Source: Desulforapulum autotrophicum
GTDB taxonomy: Bacteria; Desulfobacterota; Desulfobacteria; Desulfobacterales; Desulfolunaceae
Length of the DNA stretch: 64,000 bases
Reading direction: 5' to 3'
Assembly: GCA_020723285.1 (NCBI GenBank)
Contig: DYJE01000002.1
Span: 186,001 to 250,000 of the forward strand
In this document: one piece after another, positions 34,848-42,893 of the stretch
Layout of the letters: the number at the start of each line of letters is the position of its first letter
Numbering within the stretch: the first letter of the stretch is position 1
Position numbers and translations under genes: made by a program
Notes under the pieces: model-generated
What the model saw: the letters and a program-made list of their open reading frames with translations, nothing else
Told to the model about the DNA's origin: nothing
The model's database searches: none

Positions 34848-35862
34848 GACCGGTCGTTTCATCAAAGCCGAGCATGATATTCATGTTCTGCACTGCCTGT
34901 CCCGACGCACCTTTAACAAGATTGTCGATGGCCGAAACGATGACGACCTGCCCTGTTTCCTTGTTCAAATGCAATCCGATATCGCAAAAGTTTGTGTTTT
35001 GAACATGTCTGACATCGGGCGGCTGGTTCACATCGGGCAACAATCTTACAAAAGGCCGGTTTTTGTAAAACGTTTCAAGACATTGCATCATGTCATCCGA
35101 GGAATGATTACCACGAACTTTTGTATACAACGTTGTAAGCATTCCTCTCGTCAAAGGAAGAAGATGGGGCACAAAGGTCAGATTGATTTTTTTTCCTGCC
35201 TCTTTTGAAAGTACTTCTTCCATTTCAGGTCTGTGTCTGTGTCCATCGATTTTGTAGGCTCTGAAGCCCTCGTTCACCTCACAGAAATGAGTGCCGAGGG
35301 CTACAGACCGTCCTGCTCCGCTTACACCTGATTTTGAATCCGCGATGAGAAAATCGCAATCAATCATTCCGTTACGAATCAGTGGAATGAGGGGAAGGAG
35401 TACTGTTGTCGGATAACATCCCGGATTACCGACAAGACAAGAATTCGCAATACGTTCGTAATAGATTTCGCTAAGACCATAAACCGATTTTTCTAATATT
35501 TCTTTTGCGGTGTGCGGTTGATAATAATCTTCATAAGTCGCTACATCGGAAAATCTAAAATCAGCTGAAAGATCAATGACCTTTTTCCCTTTTTCAATGA
35601 GCTTAGGAACAATGGAAAGTGGAAGCTTATGAGGTAGAGCGGTAAATACCACATCCGTTTTATCCGAAAATGAATCAATGTCGAAATTTTCACAAACAAG
35701 ATCGGTTCTGCCACGCATAGTCGGGAATACTTCATAAAAAGGTGTCCCGGCATATTGCCTTGAAGTAATGGACGTGAGACAGACATGGGGATGGGACGAC
35801 AATATCTTTACAAGTTCGGCTCCCGCGTATCCAGTTGCACCTACAATTCCGACACGTATCAT
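34840..35862 (-). CDS. argC: N-acetyl-gamma-glutamyl-phosphate reductase
   Basis: Third step of arginine synthesis: NADPH reduction of N-acetylglutamyl phosphate to the semialdehyde. The protein has 340 residues. It has a Rossmann start GIVGATGYAGAELVKIL, a catalytic Cys in VGNPGCYPTTVLLPL and the HRHRPEMEEV segment containing conserved His/Glu. The length and ends are typical. No other arg gene is adjacent, so it stands alone. The 3' end runs into the PstS-like gene by eight bases. The leader side opens into a 488-base A+T-rich gap. Confidence 0.97.
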   Translation of the reverse strand: MIRVGIVGATGYAGAELVKILSSHPHVCLTSITSRQYAGTPFYEVFPTMRGRTDLVCENFDIDSFSDKTDVVFTALPHKLPLSIVPKLIEKGKKVIDLSADFRFSDVATYEDYYQPHTAKEILEKSVYGLSEIYYERIANSCLVGNPGCYPTTVLLPLIPLIRNGMIDCDFLIADSKSGVSGAGRSVALGTHFCEVNEGFRAYKIDGHRHRPEMEEVLSKEAGKKINLTFVPHLLPLTRGMLTTLYTKVRGNHSSDDMMQCLETFYKNRPFVRLLPDVNQPPDVRHVQNTNFCDIGLHLNKETGQVVIVSAIDNLVKGASGQAVQNMNIMLGFDETTGLI

Positions 35863-36161
35863 ATTAAAACCTCTTTTTATTTCTTAATATTTTTAACCTG
35901 ATCCTAATGAATCCAACATATAAATCATACACATGAAACATACATTAAAAAAAACATCATTTATTTATCAAAGGTCCACTTGATTATCAACGAGTTATGC
36001 AATGGAATCATGACATAATGCACAAACAGTTTCCTGATAATTTAGAAAATAAATCCAAAATAAAAATTAATATTATAATTTATATATAATATAAGACAGT
36101 TAAAATCTTAAAAATTAATCCTTTCCAGCAATTAATATTTTGTGCATTGCAATATTTTATC

Positions 36162-36190
36162 TTGACTTATGAATGGCAGATCATTATATT
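36162..36190 (+). promoter_or_regulatory. Sigma-70-type promoter for phasin gene
   Basis: TTGACT (36162-36167), 17 bases, TATATT (36185-36190). It would give a leader of about 150 bases to the phasin-like gene. Confidence 0.65.
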
Positions 36191-36203
36191 AATACAATTA
36201 AAA

Positions 36204-36225
36204 AATTTTGATAATGGTCAAAATT
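36204..36225. promoter_or_regulatory. Inverted repeat just downstream of phasin promoter
   Basis: AATTTTGA-TAATGG-TCAAAATT: an 8-bp perfect inverted repeat with a 6-base spacer. It begins about seven bases after the expected transcription start. The position suits a repressor site or a 5' hairpin. A+T richness makes chance occurrence fairly likely. Confidence 0.35.
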
Positions 36226-36350
36226 AAAGTCTCTAAATCTGCAAAAGATTGTTTTTCAAAAAAAAACACCGGATCAAAAAACAAACCAAGTCTGGAAAAC
36301 AGACTTTGATCCCATCAAGAATAACATTAATGATCAGTAAGGAGGTCAAA

Positions 36351-36734
36351 ATGCAGGACATGATGAAAAACATGATGAATGAAATGTGGAAAAATATGGA
36401 TACTTTCAAAACATTCGATTTTTCAAAAAAAATGGATTTTATGAAAGATTTCAACGCAGCAAAGCTGGGTCTTCAGGTTCTTGATTTTCAAAAAAGCACT
36501 TTCAACAATACGTACAACACTTTTCTGAAAATTCAGGAACAGACAGAAAAAATCGCAGACTCATTCATGAAAGACAACTCAGCGATACCCGCTGAAGGCC
36601 GCAAAATCCTTGATGAGTGGCGCCTTGTGCTTAAAAAAGGACAGAATGAAATCAAAAAATCGATTGATGAAGGCTTCATGAAAGCTGAATCGATGTTCAC
36701 TGAGACAAATCAAGCGGCTAAACCTTCAAAATAA
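36351..36734 (+). CDS. Phasin-like protein
   Basis: Small helical protein of 127 residues, rich in Met, Lys and Phe, with the amphipathic heptad character of phasins. A long central helix (LQVLDFQKSTFNNTYNTFLK and onward) and the closing WRLVLKKGQNEIKKSIDEGF resemble phasin-family C-termini. The start is ATG 36351, preceded by a perfect AAGGAGG; the frame to 36249 has no ribosome site. It stands at the head of the PHA neighbourhood (PhaE-like at 36.8 kb, PhaC at 40 kb) and would coat polymer granules. Low sequence complexity makes family placement moderately sure. Confidence 0.72.
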   Translation: MQDMMKNMMNEMWKNMDTFKTFDFSKKMDFMKDFNAAKLGLQVLDFQKSTFNNTYNTFLKIQEQTEKIADSFMKDNSAIPAEGRKILDEWRLVLKKGQNEIKKSIDEGFMKAESMFTETNQAAKPSK

Positions 36735-36751
36735 TTGTATTATATTGAAAA

Positions 36752-36803
36752 AAGGCGTTAGCATATAATCTTGATCACGGTCTTAAGATTATATGCTATC
36801 CTT
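36752..36803 (+). terminator. Long hairpin between phasin and PhaE-like genes
   Basis: A perfect 14-bp stem TAGCATATAATCTT / AAGATTATATGCTA (36759-36772 and 36785-36798) with a 12-base loop can be lengthened at its base by AAGG/CCTT. It is followed by a weak T-run (TTATTTTGA). It could be an attenuating terminator, limiting PhaE-like expression relative to phasin, or an operator. Confidence 0.55.
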
Positions 36804-36832
36804 ATTTTGATTGATTGAAACAAGGATTATTT

Positions 36833-37531
36833 ATGTCAAATCAAAGCATGAATGACTGGAACAATATATTTTCTGATATGTTCGAAAAAAGTAACGGTTT
36901 AATGAGACTGGATACTGTTTTCAAAGATGCCATGTCACGTTTTAGTGAAATGTCGGCTGTGTTTCAAAGAATGAGCGGAATGCAAGCCTTCTTTGAAAAT
37001 GATAATGATTTTATGAATAATTTATACGAAAACAGCGTGGCCAACTTCAATGAACTTACCCGAATAACTCATGCATTCAATCCTGTTATATTTTTCATGC
37101 CCGAATCAGCATCTTTCAGCCAGGATTATAAAAAAAAAATGGATTCATTTCTAAAGTTGATGGGCCTCATATCCATTGACGAATATCAGGCTTTGATAAA
37201 AAAATATGATGAAATTAAAAAACAAAGCGATGATCTTGAGAAAATTCATCATGAACAAAACAAAAGGATTGAGGAATTAAACAAAGTAGCTTCTGCTGAA
37301 AAAAAGAAGACATCATCCCATAATAAAGCGGCCGAAGAAGCCAAGAACAGGCTTGATGAACAGAAAAAAATTGTTTCAAACCTGACCAAAGACCTGGAAA
37401 TCCAGAAAAAAAATGTCTTGTCACTTGAAAAAGAAGTGGAAAAACTTCAGAATCTGGCTGACTCATTAAAACAACAGTTGAGTGACAAAGATCAGCTTCC
37501 TGAAAAAAAAGCTGAGAAAGTAAAAATCTGA
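36833..37531 (+). CDS. PhaE-like/PHA granule coiled-coil protein
   Basis: Protein of 232 residues. The first half (about 1-125) is helical with FSEMSAVFQRMSGMQAFFEN and a hydrophobic NPVIFFMPE, resembling PhaE/phasin-type proteins. The second half (about 130-232) is a continuous Lys/Glu-rich coiled coil. The start is ATG 36833 after CAAGGATTATTT; a TTG at 36815 is less likely. It is next to a phasin-like gene and 3 kb from phaC, so it may tether synthase to granules as PhaE does for class III enzymes. The PhaC here (517 residues) is longer than class III synthases, so true PhaE identity is uncertain. Confidence 0.6.
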   Translation: MSNQSMNDWNNIFSDMFEKSNGLMRLDTVFKDAMSRFSEMSAVFQRMSGMQAFFENDNDFMNNLYENSVANFNELTRITHAFNPVIFFMPESASFSQDYKKKMDSFLKLMGLISIDEYQALIKKYDEIKKQSDDLEKIHHEQNKRIEELNKVASAEKKKTSSHNKAAEEAKNRLDEQKKIVSNLTKDLEIQKKNVLSLEKEVEKLQNLADSLKQQLSDKDQLPEKKAEKVKI

Positions 37532-37725
37532 AGACATAGTCATTCGTGAATATACCTATTTATTTAAAGACCTTGTACAGGCACAGCCTCCGCATTGAGT
37601 TGTTTCCAAGTCATATATTCATTTTCATATCAAGTGAACACTCGACACAATACGCTATATGAGTTATGAACGATTCATGGATTCCGGTTCAAAGGTTCAC
37701 GTTTATAGCGGGAGGGGTGTCAGAT

Positions 37726-38409
37726 ATGATCCAGGATGATGTAAAACGGTTGATAAAAAAAACTGAAAAACTCGTATCAGAAATCATTTCAGTTCATGGA
37801 ATTAGCAGAGAATCAATCCTGTCTATCATCGAAAGCGTATATCGTGATGGCGATGAGTACGTTTCAGTTTCAGAGCTTAAAGAAAATGTCGCATCCAGAA
37901 TCGAATGTAATGTGGGTTGTTGTTACTGCTGTCATACCCGTGTAAGCGTGACACCTGCTGAATCCTTGATCATCTGCCACCATATCAAATCGCGTTATTC
38001 TTTGAAGCAGATGGACACACTCATGAAACGAATCGTTTCTATTTTAAGGCAATTGAAAGAAAAGGCTGAGAACGAACTTGAGCTGTTCTGGAGTAAAACC
38101 CCGTGCGTATTTCTTGATAACGATAAGTGTTCGATATACAGTGTAAGGCCTTTTATCTGCAGGGCCTGGCACTCCTTAAGTAAAGATCAATGTCAAAGGG
38201 CTTTTGAATCCGAAAATCAGGATGCTGAAATTGACAGTACCCCATTCAGGGGAATGATATACGGAACACTTCGTAAGTTCTTGAACGATTTCTCAGAATC
38301 AAACGGATGCTCAACAACCCGAAGAGACCTCCCCACTGCACTGAGAATCACTCTTGCACACAACGATCCTTTCGAGGCTTGGCTCAGGGGTGAAAATCTT
38401 TTTCAATAG
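37726..38409 (+). CDS. YkgJ-type cysteine-cluster protein
   Basis: Protein of 227 residues with the YkgJ/UPF0153 Cys pattern: CNVGCCYCC near residue 70, then CVFLDNDKCSIYSVRPFICRAW near 130-155. These Cys residues probably bind zinc or an Fe-S cluster. The ATG at 37726 has GGAGGGG at eight bases; the 60-base longer frame to 37666 lacks a ribosome site. It converges with a second YkgJ-type gene and their 3' ends overlap by 26 bases. The molecular role of the family is not established. Confidence 0.8.
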   Translation: MIQDDVKRLIKKTEKLVSEIISVHGISRESILSIIESVYRDGDEYVSVSELKENVASRIECNVGCCYCCHTRVSVTPAESLIICHHIKSRYSLKQMDTLMKRIVSILRQLKEKAENELELFWSKTPCVFLDNDKCSIYSVRPFICRAWHSLSKDQCQRAFESENQDAEIDSTPFRGMIYGTLRKFLNDFSESNGCSTTRRDLPTALRITLAHNDPFEAWLRGENLFQ

Positions 38410-39058
38410 GCCCCCAATCCCTGTTTTTCAGGCGAGACGCAATACTGGGCCAGTTGATATCCTGCATATTCTTGACAAACCTGATCATGTAACCGGCCTT
38501 CATAGCTTCACGCCGTTCTGAACGCTGAGTAAATCCGTAATATGGAAGCATTTTTGAAACGGCCTTGTTCTTGAGTTTTTCGTCAGGTGTCCAAACATCT
38601 CTCCGTCTAGAATAATATGGATCTTCATTTTCTTCACAAGGTTTTGTAAACACATTAAAAAAACGGCAGGCAAGCGGTCTGACAGAGTGTATTCCGCATG
38701 CGCCCTCAACAAGATAAGGACAGCCTTTTCCTGGGAAAAAATGCATCAGCTGATGAAGAATGATTTCACTATTATTGGGGCTGACTCTGCACATCATAAA
38801 CCAGTATATCCCCATAAGCTCCAATGGATATACAGGAATGGTCACATGGGTTTTACAGCAGGCAGAACATCCTTTTGAACAAGCCAAACGGAATCCTTTT
38901 TTCATCTCGGATTCCATAGCCTCGTAAATACCCTCATCGGCGGTATAATAAGCATCAAAAATAAATGACAGCCATTTATGGGACCGTTCGCTTTCAACCT
39001 CATTCAAACGTTGCGGTGCTGCGTATGATGTTTTGTGTTTTACCTTATTTTTTGCCAT
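38384..39058 (-). CDS. Second YkgJ-type cysteine-cluster protein
   Basis: Protein of 224 residues sharing the motif order with its neighbour: CSKGCSACC near 60-70 and CPYLVEGACGIHSVRPLACRFFNVF near 115-140. The remainder differs clearly, so it is not a recent duplicate. The C-terminal half contains a basic helical stretch (RRDVWTPDEKLKNKAVSKM). The ATG at 39058 follows GGGGAAAGAT; a TTG further up is weaker. The tail-to-tail overlap with the plus-strand family member suggests an old, functionally linked pair. Confidence 0.8.
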   Translation of the reverse strand: MAKNKVKHKTSYAAPQRLNEVESERSHKWLSFIFDAYYTADEGIYEAMESEMKKGFRLACSKGCSACCKTHVTIPVYPLELMGIYWFMMCRVSPNNSEIILHQLMHFFPGKGCPYLVEGACGIHSVRPLACRFFNVFTKPCEENEDPYYSRRRDVWTPDEKLKNKAVSKMLPYYGFTQRSERREAMKAGYMIRFVKNMQDINWPSIASRLKNRDWGPIEKDFHP

Positions 39059-39433
39059 ATCTTTCCCCAACAAAAATTTTCAGAATGCTGACCTTATTAA
39101 TTTTGTCGTTTGTATATTCGTAAACGCTTTTCAAAACCATATTTTTTTAAAAAAAAACATTTTAAAAAATGAAGCACTGGAAACCCTGCCAATACGCAAT
39201 GTCATTCAAATTATAAATAACATCCTGAATTTTAATTAATATTTATTGACAGATTCACTATAAAATATGTATTATTACTAAAAAATATTCATTGATGCCG
39301 ATTTGAATCATCCGCCCGCCTCTCCTTTCATTTATGTTAGATACGTATTTCAAATCTTGTTCCGTCATATGAATAGACCAAGAAAGAAAGTGTGATACTT
39401 AATATTTTCGAGTATTATATTGTGGAGGCAATC
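39059..39433. other. A+T-rich divergent intergenic region
   Basis: These 375 bases between the second YkgJ gene and the PilZ/zinc-ribbon gene hold no gene I can support. They contain long A and T runs (39145-39170) and the promoter at 39246-39275. Confidence 0.5.
39246..39275 (+). promoter_or_regulatory. Sigma-70-type promoter for PilZ/zinc-ribbon gene
   Basis: TTGACA (39246-39251), 18 bases, TATTAT (39270-39275), about 150 bases upstream of the PilZ-type gene. Confidence 0.55.
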
Positions 39434-39934
39434 ATGTATCAAGATAAACGAAGATCATGTCCTCGTGACAGTTTACTGGCCCCTATTCTCATATCTGAAA
39501 CCATGGACGGAGACTATCTCAATGCAACCATGCTCAATCAAAGTCGCAGTGGAATGTATCTGGTTACACCACAGCCGCTTGATTGCGAATCAGGACTTTA
39601 TGTCAATATGCTTCAATCCGTTGAAAATCATATCTACCGTGGTTTTTACGGTCGGGTCAAATGGTGCCGAGAATTAAAAAGATCCAATGATATTGAAGAC
39701 CATTTCGGAGTGGGGATCCATTTTGTCATAAAAAGTCATCAGTATTTCGGAGGTATTGGCTGCATGGCCGAATACTGCTGTGATATTTGTGGAGTTAAAA
39801 TGCCTTTTCAAAAATTGATAAAAACTCGGGAATTTGTGCTGGAATGCAGTTCATGCCACGCGTCCCTGGAAAGGTATCCGGAAGGAAGCCTCAAGGCAAG
39901 CATCAATAATTATCTGATGGGAAACATACTGTAA
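39434..39934 (+). CDS. PilZ-like domain with C-terminal zinc ribbon
   Basis: Protein of 166 residues. The N-terminal about 110 residues match PilZ: a basic start QDKRRSCPRDSLLAPILI, NQSRSGMYLVT (the N/DxSxxG strand) and GRVKWCREL followed by FGVGIHF. The last 50 residues add a CDIC...CSSC pair (YCCDICGVKMPFQK; LECSSCHASLER) that should bind zinc. GGAGG lies five bases before the ATG at 39434. It converges on phaC with a 52-base gap. It may couple c-di-GMP to a zinc-ribbon contact with nucleic acid or protein. The ribbon is clear; ligand binding is inferred. Confidence 0.72.
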   Translation: MYQDKRRSCPRDSLLAPILISETMDGDYLNATMLNQSRSGMYLVTPQPLDCESGLYVNMLQSVENHIYRGFYGRVKWCRELKRSNDIEDHFGVGIHFVIKSHQYFGGIGCMAEYCCDICGVKMPFQKLIKTREFVLECSSCHASLERYPEGSLKASINNYLMGNIL

Positions 39935-39986
39935 AAATTCGATGACTTTTTATACATTTCACGACGTCGCAGTTATTTAAAAACAC

Positions 39987-41540
39987 TCAACGGTTTTTTA
40001 CGCTTTGATCCAGCTGAAATCGAACAGGGCCTCTGTGTTTCCGTTCACCGTAAACCTTATGAAGTCCGTATGCAGAATTCGGATTTGACCAAGAAGTGGC
40101 TATTGCGACATGCCCTTTGGGAAAAGGTGTCACTTCAACATCCATAAAATTGAGTGGGGCCAGCGCGGAAGGGGCTTCAACAAGATCGTCGTTTTCTCCG
40201 TAACATATTAACCAGGCTATATTTTTCTCTTTAATCCTCTTGATATTCAGTTTCCGTCCAAACAGCTTGACCGGAAGAGTACCGTCTTTTTCGATGGGAT
40301 GGTTGAATGAATCGAAACTCATTTTCGTGATCCCAAGGGGGATATCGGTCTTGTCGTATTTGAGCCAATAATTCAGAGCTGTTGCCGTTTTGTTGAACTC
40401 AAATTCCCTTTGTCCGTTCTGGCTCAGCATAATCAAATCCCTGAAAAAAGAAACCACGGGAGATTCAGTATCGATGCTTTTGAGTTTATACACCCAGCTC
40501 ATCAGTTCCCCATCGGCCACGATGTTCCCGTTGGGCAATGTTTTTCCGCCGTAAGCCAAATCGTTATAACGTGCCGGAAGCCCTTTCAGAAATTGCGCCA
40601 ATCCCGTACATTTGGACCCGTCAATGGGAGCGACACAGGTGATCAGGGTATCCACCAGGCCGTCAAGTTCACCTGTGGCAAGATCGCAGACCGTAATGAA
40701 TCCACCCTGGCAATATCCGTTGAGAGTCACAGGCTGACCATGGCGTTTATAGAGATGCTCGCAGAAATATTTCAGATCCCTGACATCATCCTCCCCTTCC
40801 ATCGTCTGTACTGCATCATGATCCGAAACAGTTTTAAGAACACGTATGTATGTTGGTATGGCCTGATTGGCAAATGCATGGGTATAACTTCTGTTTTCAT
40901 GTGGAAGAAACGCGAGGATATTCTGTCCCAGAACATAAGGTGGAATCACGATCACCGGTTTTAAAGCGTCATCCACCCTGACCCCTTTATCAGTCGGGCT
41001 GACTTTGTAAAGTATGAACCTGTCAGTTTCAGCAACGATGTCGTGATGGCCTCTTTCAAAATGAAAACCAAATTCCGTTCCAACCTCAAAGATGGCTTTG
41101 GGATATTCCACGGCAATCCGATTCAAGGTTTCCGCTTTATTTTTGAAGACGTTTTTTAGTGTTTCTCCTTCGCCGGGACATATCGTGTTGAAAAGGGCGT
41201 CGATCAGTTCCTGTCGTTCTCTGTTGGAATAATCATTCAAAAACGTCAATACTCCGTTAAATCCTTTCATGGCGATTTCAAGATTGAAACGCAAAAGATC
41301 CAGCTGGGATTCGACATTTTCATAAGGAGATTTTTCAAGAGCCTTTAAATTTTCAACAGCACCAAAATAGTTTGAGGCTGAAATCAAAGGGGAAATGAAT
41401 TCATTCATATAATTAATCAGACCAACCCAGAAATTCTGAACGGCTTTCGCCGAATTTAAACCGTCAATGATGGGAGACGTGAAGTCTTTGTATAACAAAT
41501 CAGAATTGATAAGATTTTCGATCAAGTTGCAGTTCTTCAT
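39987..41540 (-). CDS. phaC: PhaC-type polyhydroxyalkanoate synthase
   Basis: Predicted PHA polymerase of 517 residues. The lipase-like box is GYCQGG (catalytic Cys), with the other triad members visible as GENDDLV (Asp) and FPKGHVAIATS (His). The alpha/beta core starts about residue 165 (KPVIVIPPYVLGQN). The N-terminal about 160 helical residues are shorter than in class I enzymes. It would polymerise hydroxyacyl-CoA on granules coated by the phasin-like proteins encoded 2.5-3.6 kb away. The start at 41540 (MKNCNL) has GAGG eight bases upstream; the ATG six bases earlier is too close to it. No phaA or phaB is nearby. Confidence 0.88.
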   Translation of the reverse strand: MKNCNLIENLINSDLLYKDFTSPIIDGLNSAKAVQNFWVGLINYMNEFISPLISASNYFGAVENLKALEKSPYENVESQLDLLRFNLEIAMKGFNGVLTFLNDYSNRERQELIDALFNTICPGEGETLKNVFKNKAETLNRIAVEYPKAIFEVGTEFGFHFERGHHDIVAETDRFILYKVSPTDKGVRVDDALKPVIVIPPYVLGQNILAFLPHENRSYTHAFANQAIPTYIRVLKTVSDHDAVQTMEGEDDVRDLKYFCEHLYKRHGQPVTLNGYCQGGFITVCDLATGELDGLVDTLITCVAPIDGSKCTGLAQFLKGLPARYNDLAYGGKTLPNGNIVADGELMSWVYKLKSIDTESPVVSFFRDLIMLSQNGQREFEFNKTATALNYWLKYDKTDIPLGITKMSFDSFNHPIEKDGTLPVKLFGRKLNIKRIKEKNIAWLICYGENDDLVEAPSALAPLNFMDVEVTPFPKGHVAIATSWSNPNSAYGLHKVYGERKHRGPVRFQLDQSVKNR

Positions 41541-41679
41541 AATCATGACCTCAATGTGATTTTTAAACGTGCAATCGAATTAACCAGGGTACAAGCCGTC
41601 GGAATTTGGTCGTTTTACTTTTGTGGATAAACGTGCATCAGAAACATAAAATATGATTATTTCTTTTTAATTTTAGATA

Positions 41680-41708
41680 ATTATAAATAACATCAACAAC
41701 AGCGTCAA
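41680..41708 (-). promoter_or_regulatory. Strong sigma-70 promoter for phaC
   Basis: On the minus strand: TTGACG (41708-41703), 17 bases, TATAAT (41685-41680). The near-consensus match lies about 140 bases upstream of phaC. Confidence 0.75.
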
Positions 41709-41738
41709 GCAAAACTTCATGATTTCCCATGAAATGGG

Positions 41739-42704
41739 TTATATGGAAATCTTCCAGCAGCGGTGAATCCGTTTACGCATGCTGACATAGTCCACCGGAA
41801 TGGTCTGGTCGGTGATTTCATTGATCTCCTTGACGTTCAAGTCACTGAAATACGGTTCAAATCCCTGGTGGTTTGTGGAGAAAAAGACAATACCGTCCTT
41901 TCTCATCAATTGCACGACCATGCGAAGAAGCAAAGGATGGTCCCTCATGATATCGAAATCCGAGCCGGTGGATCGTGTGGTGGAAAAAGATGGCGGATCA
42001 ACCACAGCAAGATCGAATTCCATCCCTTTGGATACGGCTTTTTTTAAAAACGTCATCGTATGCTGCTGAACAAGCGTATGATCCTTTTCAGAAATTCCGT
42101 TCAATGCAAAGTTGTCTTTAGCCCAGGCGATGGCTGTTTCGGATCTGTCCACCGAGACGCTGGATTTAGCCCCGCCTTTAGCCGCATAGCATGTAAAAGA
42201 CCCGGTATAACAATAAAGATTGAGGAAATCCTTTCCATGCGAAAGATTTCGCACCATGACCCGTGTATTTCGATGGTCGGAAAAAAGTCCTGTGTCTACA
42301 TAATCATATGGGTTGACATACAATCGGACATCCCTTTCGTTCATCACGATTTTCTGGTCCGTAAAATTCACTCGTTTGTAACGGTTTCCATCTTTTTTTC
42401 CGTAAAACCGTTCTTTGAGATGAACGTTTTCCGGGGCGACGTTCATGGCTTTTCCCAAGGCTTCACCCATCAAGGGCAACCATTCCGGAACGCTTTGCTT
42501 TCGAGTGTATTCACCCACCACGAGATGACCGCCGTACCAGTCCACAACAGCTCTGATTTCGGGAATGTCCCAATCGTAAAGCCGAAAAACGTCGATACGT
42601 TCACGTTCGAACTTTTTTTTAAGATGTTTGAATTTCTTAACCACCCTGTTTGAGAGCATTTCGGCCTGATTCTGAAATTTTTTCAGATGTATATCGTCAA
42701 TCAT
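41739..42704 (-). CDS. RlmK-like 23S rRNA methyltransferase
   Basis: Class I SAM-dependent methyltransferase of 321 residues, matching the C-terminal (RlmK) half of the fused E. coli RlmKL, which makes m7G2069 of 23S rRNA. The N-terminal unit holds DIPEIRAVVDWYGGHLVV and LKERFYGKKDG. SAM motifs are NLYCYTGSFTCYAAKGGA (I), DRSETAIAWAKDN (II) and VVDPPSFS (IV). AGGGAT precedes the ATG. The RlmL counterpart lies separately at 46.7 kb on the opposite strand. Related RlmI-type m5C enzymes share this core, so specificity is inferred. Confidence 0.82.
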   Translation of the reverse strand: MIDDIHLKKFQNQAEMLSNRVVKKFKHLKKKFERERIDVFRLYDWDIPEIRAVVDWYGGHLVVGEYTRKQSVPEWLPLMGEALGKAMNVAPENVHLKERFYGKKDGNRYKRVNFTDQKIVMNERDVRLYVNPYDYVDTGLFSDHRNTRVMVRNLSHGKDFLNLYCYTGSFTCYAAKGGAKSSVSVDRSETAIAWAKDNFALNGISEKDHTLVQQHTMTFLKKAVSKGMEFDLAVVDPPSFSTTRSTGSDFDIMRDHPLLLRMVVQLMRKDGIVFFSTNHQGFEPYFSDLNVKEINEITDQTIPVDYVSMRKRIHRCWKISI

Positions 42705-42807
42705 ATGAAGTATCCCTATAAAATTGGTTTGAAGTTAAATAGCGTATACGGCCTAAAAAAACAAGCCGCTGCACCCGTGTTACTTGCTGAATTTTCGGAC
42801 AATCGAA

Positions 42808-42836
42808 TTGACTCTTTCCGACCGTTAAATTATATC
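42808..42836 (+). promoter_or_regulatory. Sigma-70-type promoter for LVIVD gene
   Basis: TTGACT (42808-42813), 17 bases, TATATC (42831-42836), about 58 bases upstream of the GTG start at 42894. It is in the divergent gap with the RlmK-like gene. Confidence 0.6.
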
Positions 42837-42893
42837 TAAGCCATCTTATGCAATCATGACCGTGTCGGATCAATACTTAAGAAAGGTTATGCC

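Larger units (their letters stand above)
35863..36350. other. A+T-rich divergent intergenic region (argC / phasin)
   Basis: These 488 bases hold no gene I can support. They are strongly A+T-rich. They contain the phasin promoter (36162-36190), an 8-bp inverted repeat next to the expected start point (36204-36225), and a TGCATTGCA element near 36142. TGC-rich repeats bind PhaR in other PHA producers; relevance here is only suggestive. Confidence 0.5.

Noticed and set aside
36142-36150. TGCATTGCA element as a PhaR site
   Set aside because: Only one short copy; the match to known PhaR sites is loose in an A+T-rich region.
37580-37593. Second sigma-54-like site (AGGCAC...CCGCA)
   Set aside because: GG/GC spacing is right, but the -12 half is poor (CCGCA) and the -24 half lacks the first T.
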